A stretch of DNA of 64,000 nucleotides from Lentzea sp. NBRC 102530 (lineage in GTDB: Bacteria > Actinomycetota > Actinomycetes > Mycobacteriales > Pseudonocardiaceae): the NCBI RefSeq assembly GCF_030269365.1, contig NZ_BSTF01000002.1, positions 620,001-684,000 of the forward strand, written 5' to 3'. Both the position numbers and the translations under genes were made by a program. How positions within the stretch are numbered: position 1 is the stretch's first letter; each line of letters starts with the position of its first letter. The notes beneath the pieces were generated by a model. That model saw nothing but the letters and a program-made list of their open reading frames with translations, had not been told where the DNA came from and did not search any database. Shown here one piece after another: positions 15,520 to 24,593 of this stretch.

Positions 15520-16638
15520 TCACCTCTCGGCGGTGGTGGTGCCGCGCCCGCGGGGCTTTCCCGTCGGGGCGAACAACGGCAGGTGGCTCTGCACCTGGTA
15601 CGGCAGGCGGAACGTCAGGGCGGCTTCGTCCACATCGGACAGGTCGCAGAGGATGCGTTCGGAGTCGCGCAGGGCACCGACCGGTGCGCCCTGGCCGTGG
15701 GTGAGCCCGAGCCATTCCCGGTTGAGGCCGGCGAAGTTGCGCCAGAAGGTCTCCTGCTCGCCGGGAGGAGCCTCGCAGGCGACCCCGCCGCCGGTGGTGG
15801 CGGCGACCAGCTCCGCGAAACCGCTGCGCGGTTCCCCCTGGGAAGCAATGGAGATCCGGGTCCGGAAGCACGGTCCGGACGTGTACAGGGAGGCGGCTCG
15901 GTCGTAGAGCGGGGCCGCCTGCTCCGCCAGCGCGTCGGGCTCCATCGACACCGTCCACACCGGACTGGGCGGGCTCGGCCGCGCCAGGTACCGGTACTCC
16001 GCCGCGAGCCTGCGCAGGTCGTCCACCAGCGGCGGCGACGGCCGGTACGGCTCCAGGTAGACGCTGAGCACGGTCGGCTCCGGCATCAGCCTCAGTTCGC
16101 GCCACAGCGGTTCCCACGACCGGTCCGCGGGCGCGCGCAGCGGAGACACGGCGAAGCAGAACCGCCGCCGCGTCTCCGGCCGTGAACAGTGCGCCCAGGC
16201 CAGCCGCTTGCGCACCTCGACGGTGCGGTAGCCGCCGCGCGCACTGGGCACGAGGTGCTCCCTGACCTCGTCCGCGTCGAGCAGAGGGTCGGTCCGCACG
16301 TGGATCGGCGCGGCGGCGAGCCGGTCGCGCAACCGAATCGCGGCCTCCGCGGCCCGGTGCGGATCGCCGTCCTCCACCCTGCCGAGCAGCACGCACGACA
16401 GCAGCCGGGTCGAGGGGTCGTTGCGGAACCGGAGTTCCCAGCGCGCGTACGACTCGGTCGTCCACAGGCCCGCCAGCCACGCCGTCTCGTGCGTGATGGT
16501 CCTGGTGAGCCGCTGCGACTCGTCCACGTCCGGATACGAGCCGGTCTCGCCCAGCTGCAGGGCCGGCCGCACGCGCACGCCGATCCACGCCCAGCTCATC
16601 GCGGGCGTGGTCTCGAGCAGGACTCCGGGTGGGGTCAC
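15520..16638 (-). CDS. Unrecognised soluble protein of the caspase operon
   Basis: A 372-residue protein that I cannot assign to a family. It starts at a GTG whose last two bases lie in the stop codon of the upstream membrane-protein gene (GTGA). There is no signal peptide or membrane helix. It is Arg- and Trp-rich with mixed alpha/beta character, for example 'SYARWELRFRNDPSTRLLSC' and 'LPYQVQSHLPLFAPTGKPRG' at the end. Given its place between a membrane protein and an EACC1-caspase pair, it is the best candidate for the recognition or regulatory subunit. That is inference from order only. Confidence 0.7.
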   Translation of the reverse strand: MTPPGVLLETTPAMSWAWIGVRVRPALQLGETGSYPDVDESQRLTRTITHETAWLAGLWTTESYARWELRFRNDPSTRLLSCVLLGRVEDGDPHRAAEAAIRLRDRLAAAPIHVRTDPLLDADEVREHLVPSARGGYRTVEVRKRLAWAHCSRPETRRRFCFAVSPLRAPADRSWEPLWRELRLMPEPTVLSVYLEPYRPSPPLVDDLRRLAAEYRYLARPSPPSPVWTVSMEPDALAEQAAPLYDRAASLYTSGPCFRTRISIASQGEPRSGFAELVAATTGGGVACEAPPGEQETFWRNFAGLNREWLGLTHGQGAPVGALRDSERILCDLSDVDEAALTFRLPYQVQSHLPLFAPTGKPRGRGTTTAER

Positions 16639-17567
16639 GGCGTCTGCGGGTCCGGGATCCCGTGGCGCCCGGTCTCCTGGACCCCGACCATCGGCGGCGA
16701 CACGAACCCGCCCGGCACCGGTGCGGCGGCGAACCGGCCCTCCTCGACGGGCGGCAGGCCGTTGGGGAAGCCGAAGTGCTCGGGCACCTGGATCCCGTCC
16801 ACGGCCACCATCAGGCCCTCGCGGCACGCGGCGTGCACGGCCTCGCGCATCGCCCGCGCGCGGTCGGCGCGCATCATCGCGATCTCCGGGTCGTTGTGCC
16901 CGCTCATGCTGCGGAAGATGCCGACGAGGAACTGCCAGATCAGCGTGGCGCCGCGGCGCGAGCGCCACATCTGCCAGCCCAGGTAGAGGCTGGTGCCGTA
17001 GCGGAACACCGAGACGTAGATCTGGAAGTCGCCCTCGGTGATGTAGAGCCGGTGGTCGAGGTCCGTCGGAGCGTTGCCCGTGCGGATGCGGCGCGGCCCG
17101 CCGCCGACCGGCAGCTGGCGGCGGTACATCGTGCCGGAGATCTGGCTGTAGGCGGACTGCACGAACTCGGCGCGGTCGGCCAGCACGACCCGCCACTCGG
17201 CGATCGGCTCCGGCAGCCTGCTCACCAGCACGATCAGCAGGAACACCACAACGGACAGCACGCTTCCCGTGCCCATGAAGAAGGTCGCCGCTCCGGCCGC
17301 GCCGGAGTTGCTGCTGCTGCCGTAGTAACTGCTGCTGCTCCCGCTGAAACTGATGACGAGGAGGAACAGGCCGATCATCCAGAACGCCGCCCCGACGACG
17401 AACCCGGCGATGGCGCCGCGCAGCCAGAGGTGGAAGACGAACCGCCAGCCGACCGTGTCGTCCAGATAGGTGTCCATCGGCTGATGGCGCAGGTTCTTGT
17501 CCAGGTAGGCGGCGTTGCCGTCGCCTCCCCGCCAGCCGGGCAACGGCTGGGCTTGGTTCTCGTGCAC
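16635..17567 (-). CDS. Two-helix membrane protein, first gene of the caspase operon
   Basis: A membrane protein of 310 residues. I chose the GTG at 17567, because GGGAGGG lies seven bases upstream of it on the coding strand. An ATG 51 bp farther upstream lacks such a site. Two hydrophobic helices lie at about residues 45-75 ('FVVGAAFWMIGLFLLVIS') and 98-122 ('SVLSVVVFLLIVLV'), joined by a Ser/Tyr/Gly loop. A ~185-residue cytoplasmic tail follows with 'LDHRLYITEGDFQIYVSVFR'. I know no family name. It may anchor or trigger the downstream caspase module at the membrane. Confidence 0.72.
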   Translation of the reverse strand: MHENQAQPLPGWRGGDGNAAYLDKNLRHQPMDTYLDDTVGWRFVFHLWLRGAIAGFVVGAAFWMIGLFLLVISFSGSSSSYYGSSSNSGAAGAATFFMGTGSVLSVVVFLLIVLVSRLPEPIAEWRVVLADRAEFVQSAYSQISGTMYRRQLPVGGGPRRIRTGNAPTDLDHRLYITEGDFQIYVSVFRYGTSLYLGWQMWRSRRGATLIWQFLVGIFRSMSGHNDPEIAMMRADRARAMREAVHAACREGLMVAVDGIQVPEHFGFPNGLPPVEEGRFAAAPVPGGFVSPPMVGVQETGRHGIPDPQTP

Positions 17568-17759
17568 GGTGGGTCCCTCCCGGAAGTGGCGTGCGGCCAC
17601 CGGATTAGTAGCGCTCACCCGGGGCGCTGTTATCCGAATTGGACACGTTCACTCTTCTGCCCTAATTCAGGGATCCGCGAAATGGAATCAACAGCGGCGA
17701 ACCAGTGTAGGAGAGGACAAAAACGTGACAACGAATGAGGATGCTTTTGTCAATTGTGG

Positions 17760-17933
17760 ACCGTGGGCGATTCGGCGGTTCGGGAGAACGAGGTCGCAGT
17801 CGCGGGCGAACACGGTGGTGGCGGCGCGGTCGCGGGCCTGGAGCTTCGCGGTCGGGGAACCGACGTGGGTCTTCACGGTGGTCTCGGCGAGGCCGATGTG
17901 CTCGGCGGTCTCGCGGTCGGACAGAGCGCGCGC
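17760..17933 (-). pseudogene. Remnant of a LuxR/NarL response-regulator C-terminus
   Basis: Read on the minus strand, directly after a stop codon, the frame gives 'ALSDRETAEHIGLAETTVKT', then HVGSPTAKLQARDRAATTV and FARDCDLVLP. This is the helix-turn-helix of a NarL/LuxR regulator (compare LSNAEIA..L..SEATVKTHV..LLAKL..RDR). No receiver domain is present, and the recognition helix carries a substitution (GSPTAKL for a normal SRLLAKL-type turn). It is a dead fragment, downstream in the same frame of a small open frame of different origin. Confidence 0.7.
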
Positions 17934-18125
17934 TCAGGCACTGCCGGACCCAGTCTCGTCCCCGGTCTCACCCTCGACGGCCACGAACGCGGTGCCGTCG
18001 TCGAGGTAGCCGCCAGCCACGCGTCGTCCTCGTGGCCCCAGGTCCGCGACGGGCACCCGGCGGACCACCTCGCCGTCCGGGCAGGCGTGGAACGCGACGT
18101 CGTCCTGGTCGTGGGCGACGGTCAT
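17934..18125 (-). CDS. Small hypothetical protein
   Basis: A 63-residue open frame starting at an ATG and ending in a run of acidic and small residues. The sequence 'MTVAHDQDDVAFHACPDGEV' followed by 'LGPRGRRVAGGYLDDGTAFV' has normal codon use and a beta-rich look. I recognise no family. It ends exactly where the LuxR fragment begins in the same frame, so it may be a real small gene or another remnant joined to the LuxR piece by a new stop. Confidence 0.35.
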   Translation of the reverse strand: MTVAHDQDDVAFHACPDGEVVRRVPVADLGPRGRRVAGGYLDDGTAFVAVEGETGDETGSGSA

Positions 18126-18148
18126 GAAGTGCCGGGAAGGTAGCTCGA

Positions 18149-18703
18149 TCAGGTCAGTTGCAACGACCTCGGGTACAGCCAGCTGCCGGGCGTTCCCTCG
18201 GCCGGGTTCGTGTAGTACTCGTGCACCGCGTCCACGTACTCCTGGAGGCTGATCGAGCCGTCACCGTCGGTGTCGAGGTGGGTGAACGCGAGGCCGCACT
18301 CGGCGTCGGACAGGCCGCGGGCCTTCAGCAGGACCTGGAACTCCGCCGCCTCGACCCGGCCGTCGCCGTTCGCGTCGGCGAGCGCGAGCAACGACTCCGA
18401 GACCTCCAGGAAGACGTCGTCGAACTCGTCGACGTCCGCGAGCACCGTCGCCATCGCGGCGCGGTACTCGTCCTGGGTGATCCGGCCGTCGCGGTCGGTG
18501 TCGCAGCGCTCGACCAGCGTCTCCCAGAACCGGTCTGACGTCTCGATCAGCTCCCGGCCGCGGTCCGAGCCGGCGGGCTCGCCGAAGCCGCGCATCAGCC
18601 TGCCCGCGAGCGCGTAGAGGTCCGCGAGTTCGATGACGCCGTTGCCGTTGGCGTCGTAGTGGGCGAAGGTCGCCTCGATCCGGTGCAGCAGAACCTCGTT
18701 CAT
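18149..18703 (-). CDS. EF-hand calcium-binding protein (calerythrin-like)
   Basis: A 184-residue cytoplasmic protein with four canonical 12-residue EF-hand loops at residues 17-28 (DANGNGVIELAD), 68-79 (DTDRDGRITQDE), 110-121 (DANGDGRVEAAE) and 144-155 (DTDGDGSISLQE). All four keep the Asp/Asn ligands and the final acidic residue at position 12 (Asp in loop 1), so all should bind calcium. The length and spacing match the calerythrin/sarcoplasmic-type bacterial calcium buffers. It is divergent from a molybdoenzyme gene whose longest open frame would begin inside the same CATG. Confidence 0.9.
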   Translation of the reverse strand: MNEVLLHRIEATFAHYDANGNGVIELADLYALAGRLMRGFGEPAGSDRGRELIETSDRFWETLVERCDTDRDGRITQDEYRAAMATVLADVDEFDDVFLEVSESLLALADANGDGRVEAAEFQVLLKARGLSDAECGLAFTHLDTDGDGSISLQEYVDAVHEYYTNPAEGTPGSWLYPRSLQLT

Positions 18704-18794
18704 GACCGGAAACCCTGGCTGGCGGACGGCCAGAGCGCAACCGGTCTCGATCGGACGGACCCATCCGGCGGGCGCCCGGCTCCGAAGTACCGTC

Positions 18795-20300
18795 GTGAAG
18801 GCAACACGTTCAGTAGTCATCGGGCTGGTGTCGGTGGCCGCGGCGCTCGCGGCGGGGCATCTCGTCGCGGGGCTCATCAGTCCGCTGGCCTCGCCGTTCC
18901 TCGCGGTCGGCAACACCGCGATCGACCTGACCCCGCACCCGGTCAAGGACTTCGCGATCCGCACGTTCGGCGAGAACGACAAGCTGGTGCTGCTGGGCGG
19001 CATGGCGGTCGTGCTCGCCGGGCTCGGCGTGGTGGCGGGACTGCTGTCCCGGCGCAGTCCGTGGCCCGGCACGGTGCTCGCCGGGGCGCTCGGCCTGCTC
19101 GGCGTCGCCGCCGTGCTGGCGCGGCCGACCAGCACGACCTGGGCCGTCGTCGCCCCGCTCGCGAGCCTCGTGGCCGGTGTGCTGGCCTTCCGCTGGCTGT
19201 GGTCCCGGGAGAAGCCCGCCGAGGAACCGGGCCGCCGGAGGTTCCTGGCGTCGACCGCCGCGATCGCTGCGGGTGCCGGTGTCGCCGCGCTGGGTGGGCA
19301 GTGGCTCGCCGGACGCGTGGACGTCGAGGCCTCCCGGCGGGCGATCACGTTGCGGCCGCGGGTGAAGGCGCCGGAGATCCCGTTCGACGCGGACTTCGTG
19401 CGCGAAGGCACCCCGCCGTTCATGACGCCGCTCGACAAGTTCTACCGCGTCGACACCGCGCTGAGCATTCCGCGCCTGCGTGCGGAGGACTGGCGGTTGC
19501 GCGTGCACGGCATGGTGGACAACGAGATGGTGCTGACCTACGACGACCTGCTGCGCCGTCCTCTGGAGGAGAAGACCATCACGCTGGTGTGCGTGTCGAA
19601 CGAGGTGGGCGGCCCGTACATCTCGACGGCGAACTTCATCGGCGTCTCGCTGCCGGACCTGTTGCGGGACGCGGGGGTCCGCCCGGGAGCCGACCAGCTC
19701 GCGACCCGCAGCGTGGACGGCTGGACGTGCGGCACGCCGGTGGAGTCCATCATGGCTCCCGGTTCGAACGCGATGCTGGCCATCGGCATGAACGGCGAAC
19801 CGCTGCCCCTGGAACGGGGTTTCCCGGTGCGCATGGTCGTGCCCGGCCTCTACGGCTACGTCTCGGCCACGAAGTGGTTGGTGGACATGGAACTCACCAC
19901 CTTCGACGCGTTCGACCCGTACTGGGTCCAGCGCACGTGGGCGAAGAAGGCGCCGGTCAAGACGATGTCGCGGATCGACCGCCCGAAGTCGTTCGAGCGG
20001 GTGCCCGCGGGCAAGTTCGTCGCGGCGGGCATCGCCTGGGCGCAGCACACCGGCATCGACCGGGTGGAGGTGCGGGTGGACGGTGGGCCGTGGCAGGAGA
20101 CGACGCTGAGCACCGAGGTCAACGTCGACACCTGGCGGATGTGGCGCATCGAGCTGGACCTGAAGGAGGGCAACCACACCGTGGAGTGCCGCGCGACCGA
20201 CCGGAAGGGCTACACCCAGACCGACCAGCGCGCGGCCCCGATCCCGGACGGCGCCACCGGCTGGCACTCGATGGTGTTCACCTCCGTAGCGGGGTCGTGA
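18795..20300 (+). CDS. SUOX-type molybdopterin-dependent oxidoreductase with N-terminal membrane helices
   Basis: A ~501-residue protein. I chose GTG 18795, because the sequence before it (back to an ATG at 18702) looks non-coding and the hydrophobic N-terminus starts here. Four or five membrane helices fill residues ~5-145. A twin-arginine-like 'GRRRFLASTAAIAAGAG' then leads to an extracytoplasmic catalytic domain of the sulfite-oxidase/nitrate-reductase family: 'LVCVSNEVGG' carries the conserved molybdenum-ligand cysteine, and 'CGTPVESIM' and 'FPVRMVVPGLYGY' follow. The C-terminal ~90 residues form the Ig-like dimerisation domain ('VRVDGGPWQET'). The substrate is not known. Confidence 0.87.
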   Translation: MKATRSVVIGLVSVAAALAAGHLVAGLISPLASPFLAVGNTAIDLTPHPVKDFAIRTFGENDKLVLLGGMAVVLAGLGVVAGLLSRRSPWPGTVLAGALGLLGVAAVLARPTSTTWAVVAPLASLVAGVLAFRWLWSREKPAEEPGRRRFLASTAAIAAGAGVAALGGQWLAGRVDVEASRRAITLRPRVKAPEIPFDADFVREGTPPFMTPLDKFYRVDTALSIPRLRAEDWRLRVHGMVDNEMVLTYDDLLRRPLEEKTITLVCVSNEVGGPYISTANFIGVSLPDLLRDAGVRPGADQLATRSVDGWTCGTPVESIMAPGSNAMLAIGMNGEPLPLERGFPVRMVVPGLYGYVSATKWLVDMELTTFDAFDPYWVQRTWAKKAPVKTMSRIDRPKSFERVPAGKFVAAGIAWAQHTGIDRVEVRVDGGPWQETTLSTEVNVDTWRMWRIELDLKEGNHTVECRATDRKGYTQTDQRAAPIPDGATGWHSMVFTSVAGS

Positions 20301-20412
20301 CCGGCGGTCGCTGAACCGTCCTTCCCGGAGCGCGCAGGTGTGATCAGCCGCCCGATCGGGTAATCCGCCGATCCCGATGGCGGGCTGATGCCCCGAGCAG
20401 GACGGTGAACAC

Positions 20413-21552
20413 GTGGCCAAGGCGCCTTCGAGAGACGCGTGGTGTCCGACGATCGGCGTGGAGGAGGAGTTCCTCCTCGTCGACCCGGACACCGGGGTCC
20501 CGGTCAACCGTGCGGACGACGTCGTGACGGTCGCCCGCGAACGGCTGGGCCTCGACCTGGACCACGAACTGACGGGTGCCCAGGTCGAGATCAACACCCC
20601 GGTGTGCGAGGACGCGGAGCAGGCCCGGCAGGAGTTGCTGAAGGCGCGGCGAACAGTGGCCCAGGCCGCGCGCATCGCCGGCTGCCGGGCCGTCGCCGTG
20701 GGCGCGCCGCCGCTGGGCGACGGGTCCGGCGAGATCACCGACAGCCTGCGCTACCGCCGGATCGCCCGTGAATTCGGTGCCCTGGCGGAACAACAGCTGA
20801 TCTGCGGCTGCCACGTCCACGTCGCCGTGCCCGACCGGGAGACCGCCGTGCAGGTGTGCAACCACGTGCGCCCGTGGCTGCCGGTGCTGGCGGCGGTGAC
20901 CACGAACTCGCCGTTCTCGGCGGGCGAGGACAGCGGTTTCGCGAGCTGGCGCTCCACGATCTGGTCGCGCTGGCCGGTGTCCGGCCCGCCGCCGATCTTC
21001 GAGTCGTGGCAGCACTACGAGGAGGTCTGCGCCACGATGATCGAGGCGGGCACCGCCCTGGACCGGGCGATGGTCTACTGGGACGTCCGCCCCGCGACCG
21101 AACTGCCGACCGTCGAGGTCCGCGTCGCCGACGTCGCCGTGACCGTGGACGACACCGCGCTGCTCGCGGCACTCGTCCGCGCCCTCGTCGCCCAGGCCAC
21201 CGTCGACGTCGCCGAGGGCGTCCCCGTGCCGCAGGTCCCGCAGGAGACGTTGCGGCAGGCCTGCTGGGGAGCGGCGAACGAAGGCCTGCGGGGCGACGCC
21301 TGGGACGTGCTGGCCGGCGAGCTGAGGCCGGTGCGGGACCAGCTGGACGACCTCGTCCGGCGGTTGACCCCGGTGCTGGAGGTCAACGGCGATCTGCCCG
21401 TGGTGCAACGGGGTCTGCGGCTGCTGGACCGCGAGGGGAGCGGTGCCGAACGGCAGCGCCGGGCGTTCCGCGCGGGCCAGGTGGGGCCGTTGCTGGACCT
21501 GCTCGACATCGACAACGCGAATCCCGGCGTGGAGGAGCCCACGGCGTCCTGA
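20413..21552 (+). CDS. Carboxylate-amine ligase, YbdK/GCS2 type
   Basis: A 379-residue ATP-dependent ligase of the glutamate-cysteine ligase type 2 family. 'TIGVEEEFLLVDPDTG' near the N-terminus, 'ELTGAQVEINTP', 'CGCHVHVAVPDRE' and 'LPTVEVRVADVAVTVDD' are all in the expected order. It would join an amino acid to a carboxylate, perhaps making gamma-glutamyl compounds. Actinomycetes usually make mycothiol, so a dedicated glutathione role is not assumed. Translation starts at GTG. Its 3' end runs toward the SARP regulator with only 10 bp between them. Confidence 0.85.
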   Translation: MAKAPSRDAWCPTIGVEEEFLLVDPDTGVPVNRADDVVTVARERLGLDLDHELTGAQVEINTPVCEDAEQARQELLKARRTVAQAARIAGCRAVAVGAPPLGDGSGEITDSLRYRRIAREFGALAEQQLICGCHVHVAVPDRETAVQVCNHVRPWLPVLAAVTTNSPFSAGEDSGFASWRSTIWSRWPVSGPPPIFESWQHYEEVCATMIEAGTALDRAMVYWDVRPATELPTVEVRVADVAVTVDDTALLAALVRALVAQATVDVAEGVPVPQVPQETLRQACWGAANEGLRGDAWDVLAGELRPVRDQLDDLVRRLTPVLEVNGDLPVVQRGLRLLDREGSGAERQRRAFRAGQVGPLLDLLDIDNANPGVEEPTAS

Positions 21553-21562
21553 CCGGAGGCGC

Positions 21563-24439
21563 TCACCCCCGGCGGCCGGTCGCGGTGTCCTTGCCGCACA
21601 ACGCGATCCCGGCCGCCGCGCGGTCCTGTTCGTCCTGGTCGCCGGTCTCCGTCGCGATCGCCAGCGCCTCCCGGTGCGCGGCCGGCGCACCCGGACGCCC
21701 GGCCGCGCGCAGGGCTTCGGCCAGGCCGTTCAACGCGTTCGCCTCGCCGTAGCGGTGCCCGGTCGCCCGGAAGATCTCCAGCGCCTGCTCGTGCTGAGCG
21801 ATCGCCTCCTCCGGGCGGCCCAGGTCGACGTGCACCTGGCCCAGCGTCGACAGGGCGGCGGCCTCGCCGTAGCGGTGGCCCAGGGCGCGGAAGTGGACGA
21901 GGGCCTGCCGCAGGTGGGCCGCGGCGGTGGTGTGGCGGCCGAGGTGGGTGTAGGCCTCGGCGAGGTTGGTGAGCGCGGTCGCCTCGCCCGCCCGGTCGCC
22001 CAGCGCGCGGAACAGCTCGCGGCCCGCGTTGAGGGCCCCGGCGGCTCCCGCGTGGTCGCCGGTCTGGCCCTGCACGGTGCCGAGGTTGGTGAGCGCCGAG
22101 GCGGTGCCGTGCCGGTCGTCCAGTTCGCGGTAGCGGGTGAGCGCCTCCCGCAGGTGGCCGAGCGAGGCGGGAACGTCGCCGAGGCGGTCCTCGACGATGC
22201 CGAGGTGCGCCAGCGCGCGGGCCTCGCCGGCGCGGTCGGCACCCGTGCGGTGCAGGCGGAGCGACTGGCGCAGGCGGGCGGCGGCGGGGCCGTAGCGGCC
22301 GAGCAGGCGGTGCACCGCACCCAGGTTGGTCAACGCCCGCGCCTCGCCCTCGCGGTCGCCGACCAGGCGTGCCGCCCGCAAACCGTTGGTGTGCACGACG
22401 AGCGCGTCGGAGTGGTGCCCGGCCTCGAGGTAGCGGTAGAGCACCTCGGCCAGCCGCATGGCCTGGCGCGGGCGGTCGTGGCGGGTGGCGAACGCGCACA
22501 GGTCGGTCAGGTTGGCCCGTTCCGCGTCGAGCCACGCGCGCGTCCGGGCCGGGTCGGTCGCCGGCGCGGCCGCCCGGACGGTGGGGTAGACGGACTCCAC
22601 CGCGGTCGCGGCGGACGCCAGGTAGTGGTCCAGCAGCCGGTCGAACGCCGCGGTCCGTCCGGGATCGTCCTGCGCCAGTTCGACGGCGTAGGCGCGCAGC
22701 AGGTCGTGCATCGAACACCGCCCGGCCGGACCGCGATCCACCAGGTGCGCCCGCACGAGCACGTCCACCAGCCGGCGTGCGGTGTCGGAGTCCGCGTCGG
22801 CGAGCGCGGCGGCGCAGGCGACGTCGAAGTCGCGGCCGGGATGCGCGCCCAGCAACCGGAACAGCCGCGCCGCCTCGGCCGGGAGGTGCTTGTAGGACCA
22901 GGAGAGCACCTCGCGCACCGCCGCCCGGTCGTCCCCGCCGCCGTCGAGCAACCGCAGCCGCCGCTGCCGGTCGCCGAGTTCGCGCACCAGGTCCGCGAGC
23001 GGCGTCTCGGGAGAGCTGAGCACGAGTTCCGCGGCCACCCGCAACGGCAGCGGCAGGAACGCGCACTGCGCGGCCAGTTCCGCCAGCGCCGCCGACGGCC
23101 GGTCGCCGATCAGCCCGCGCAGCAACGTGATCGCGTCACCCCGCCGCAACGGCCGCAGGTCGAGCCGGCGCGCCCCGTGCACCGCGACGAGGCTCGCCAG
23201 GCTGTCCCGGCTCGTCACCACGACCACGCACGACGGCGCGCCCGGCAGCAGCGGCCGCACCTGCTCGACCGCCGCCGCGTTGTCCAGCACGACCAGCAGC
23301 CGCCGGTCGGCCACCTCGGTCCGGTACCGGGCCGCCCGCGCGTCCACGCCGGCCGGGATCGCGGTCACCCCCAGCGCCTCCAGGAACCCGCCCAGCACGT
23401 CCGCCGCGGCCACCGGTGTGCCCGCCTCGTACCCGCGCAGGTTCACGTACAGCTGGCCGTCGGGGAACTCCGGCCGCAGCCGGTGTCCCCAGTGGACGGC
23501 CAGCGCCGTCTTGCCCACCCCTGCCGTTCCGCACACCGCGATCACCGCCGTGGCCGAGGGGTCGCGGCCGGCGAGCACCCCGTCGAGCGCGGCCAGTTCC
23601 GCCGCGCGGCCCAGGAAACCGGGTGCGTTGGCGGGCAGCTGGGCCGGGGCCGGACTCCGTCGTGACGGGACCACCGGTGGTTCGTCGAGCAACGCCGCGT
23701 GCGCCCCGGCGAGTTCCGGTCCCGGGCCGATCGCGAGTTCGTCGCGCAAGACCCGCCGGGCGCTGTCGTAGACGGCGAACGCGTCGGCCCGCCGCCCGGC
23801 GGCCGCGTAGGCGTGGACGAGAAGTGCCTGCACCGCTTCGTCCAACGGTTGTCCGGCCGTGTGCTCCACCAGCAGCGGCGCCACCTCGACCGCCCGGCCC
23901 AGCCCGATCATGATCTCGGCGTGCGCGAGCAACGCGGTGCGCCGTTCGCCCATCAGCGCGACGACCTTCGCGTGGCCGGCCAGAGCGGGGTGATCGGCGA
24001 ACGGCCGCCCCTGCCACAACCCGAGCGCCGTGCCGAGCAGTCCGGCGACCTCCTCCGCGGCCGAAGTCCGCGCGGCCGCCGCGACGAGCGCGCGGAACCG
24101 TCCCACGTCGACCTCGTCGTCCGGCAGCCGCAACGCGTACCCGTCGCCGGCGAACGGAATGCTGGTGCTGCGCGCATATCGGTGGCGGTCCGGGTCGAAC
24201 AACCGGCGCAGGTGCTTGACGTGCGTCTGGATCACGTTGGTGGCGCTGGGCGGCGGGTCGTCGCCCCACAGCGCGTCGATCAGGTCCGCTCGCGGCACCA
24301 CCCGGCCGCCCGCCAGGGCGAGCAGGCCGAGCACCGCGCGTCTGCCCGCAGGTCCGAGCTCGATCTCCCGACCGTTCCGCCAGGCCCGAACCGGGCCGAG
24401 AACCTGGACGCGCAACAGCACCCCCCATGCCACGACCAT
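21563..24439 (-). CDS. SARP/AfsR-type regulator with NB-ARC and TPR domains
   Basis: A large regulator of ~958 residues. The N-terminal ~100 residues are an OmpR-type winged helix ('LRVQVLGPVRAWRNGREIEL', 'LIDALWGDDPPPSATNVI'). Residues ~105-255 are a bacterial transcriptional activator domain. An NB-ARC ATPase follows ('GTAGVGKTALAVHWG' as Walker A, 'LLVVLDNAAAVEQ' as Walker B, 'VVVTSRDSLASL'). The C-terminus has at least seven TPR-like repeats of the form 'ARALTNLGAVHRLLGR'. I took the ATG at 24439; a GTG 18 bp later fits the family start equally well. Such proteins switch on secondary-metabolite or developmental genes. The divergent choice-of-anchor B gene is a possible target. Confidence 0.9.
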   Translation of the reverse strand: MVVAWGVLLRVQVLGPVRAWRNGREIELGPAGRRAVLGLLALAGGRVVPRADLIDALWGDDPPPSATNVIQTHVKHLRRLFDPDRHRYARSTSIPFAGDGYALRLPDDEVDVGRFRALVAAAARTSAAEEVAGLLGTALGLWQGRPFADHPALAGHAKVVALMGERRTALLAHAEIMIGLGRAVEVAPLLVEHTAGQPLDEAVQALLVHAYAAAGRRADAFAVYDSARRVLRDELAIGPGPELAGAHAALLDEPPVVPSRRSPAPAQLPANAPGFLGRAAELAALDGVLAGRDPSATAVIAVCGTAGVGKTALAVHWGHRLRPEFPDGQLYVNLRGYEAGTPVAAADVLGGFLEALGVTAIPAGVDARAARYRTEVADRRLLVVLDNAAAVEQVRPLLPGAPSCVVVVTSRDSLASLVAVHGARRLDLRPLRRGDAITLLRGLIGDRPSAALAELAAQCAFLPLPLRVAAELVLSSPETPLADLVRELGDRQRRLRLLDGGGDDRAAVREVLSWSYKHLPAEAARLFRLLGAHPGRDFDVACAAALADADSDTARRLVDVLVRAHLVDRGPAGRCSMHDLLRAYAVELAQDDPGRTAAFDRLLDHYLASAATAVESVYPTVRAAAPATDPARTRAWLDAERANLTDLCAFATRHDRPRQAMRLAEVLYRYLEAGHHSDALVVHTNGLRAARLVGDREGEARALTNLGAVHRLLGRYGPAAARLRQSLRLHRTGADRAGEARALAHLGIVEDRLGDVPASLGHLREALTRYRELDDRHGTASALTNLGTVQGQTGDHAGAAGALNAGRELFRALGDRAGEATALTNLAEAYTHLGRHTTAAAHLRQALVHFRALGHRYGEAAALSTLGQVHVDLGRPEEAIAQHEQALEIFRATGHRYGEANALNGLAEALRAAGRPGAPAAHREALAIATETGDQDEQDRAAAGIALCGKDTATGRRG

Positions 24440-24593
24440 GCTGGCACGGTCCGTTCGGGCGCGGCAACGCCCGAGACCAGACGAACGAAGGTACACGCGG
24501 GGTGGACTGGCGCTCTACCGTCGGTGACTGATCGGAAACCCTGCACCCGACCGCGTCCTGAGCGGCCGGGATTTCCGTGAGGAGCCCAACTTC

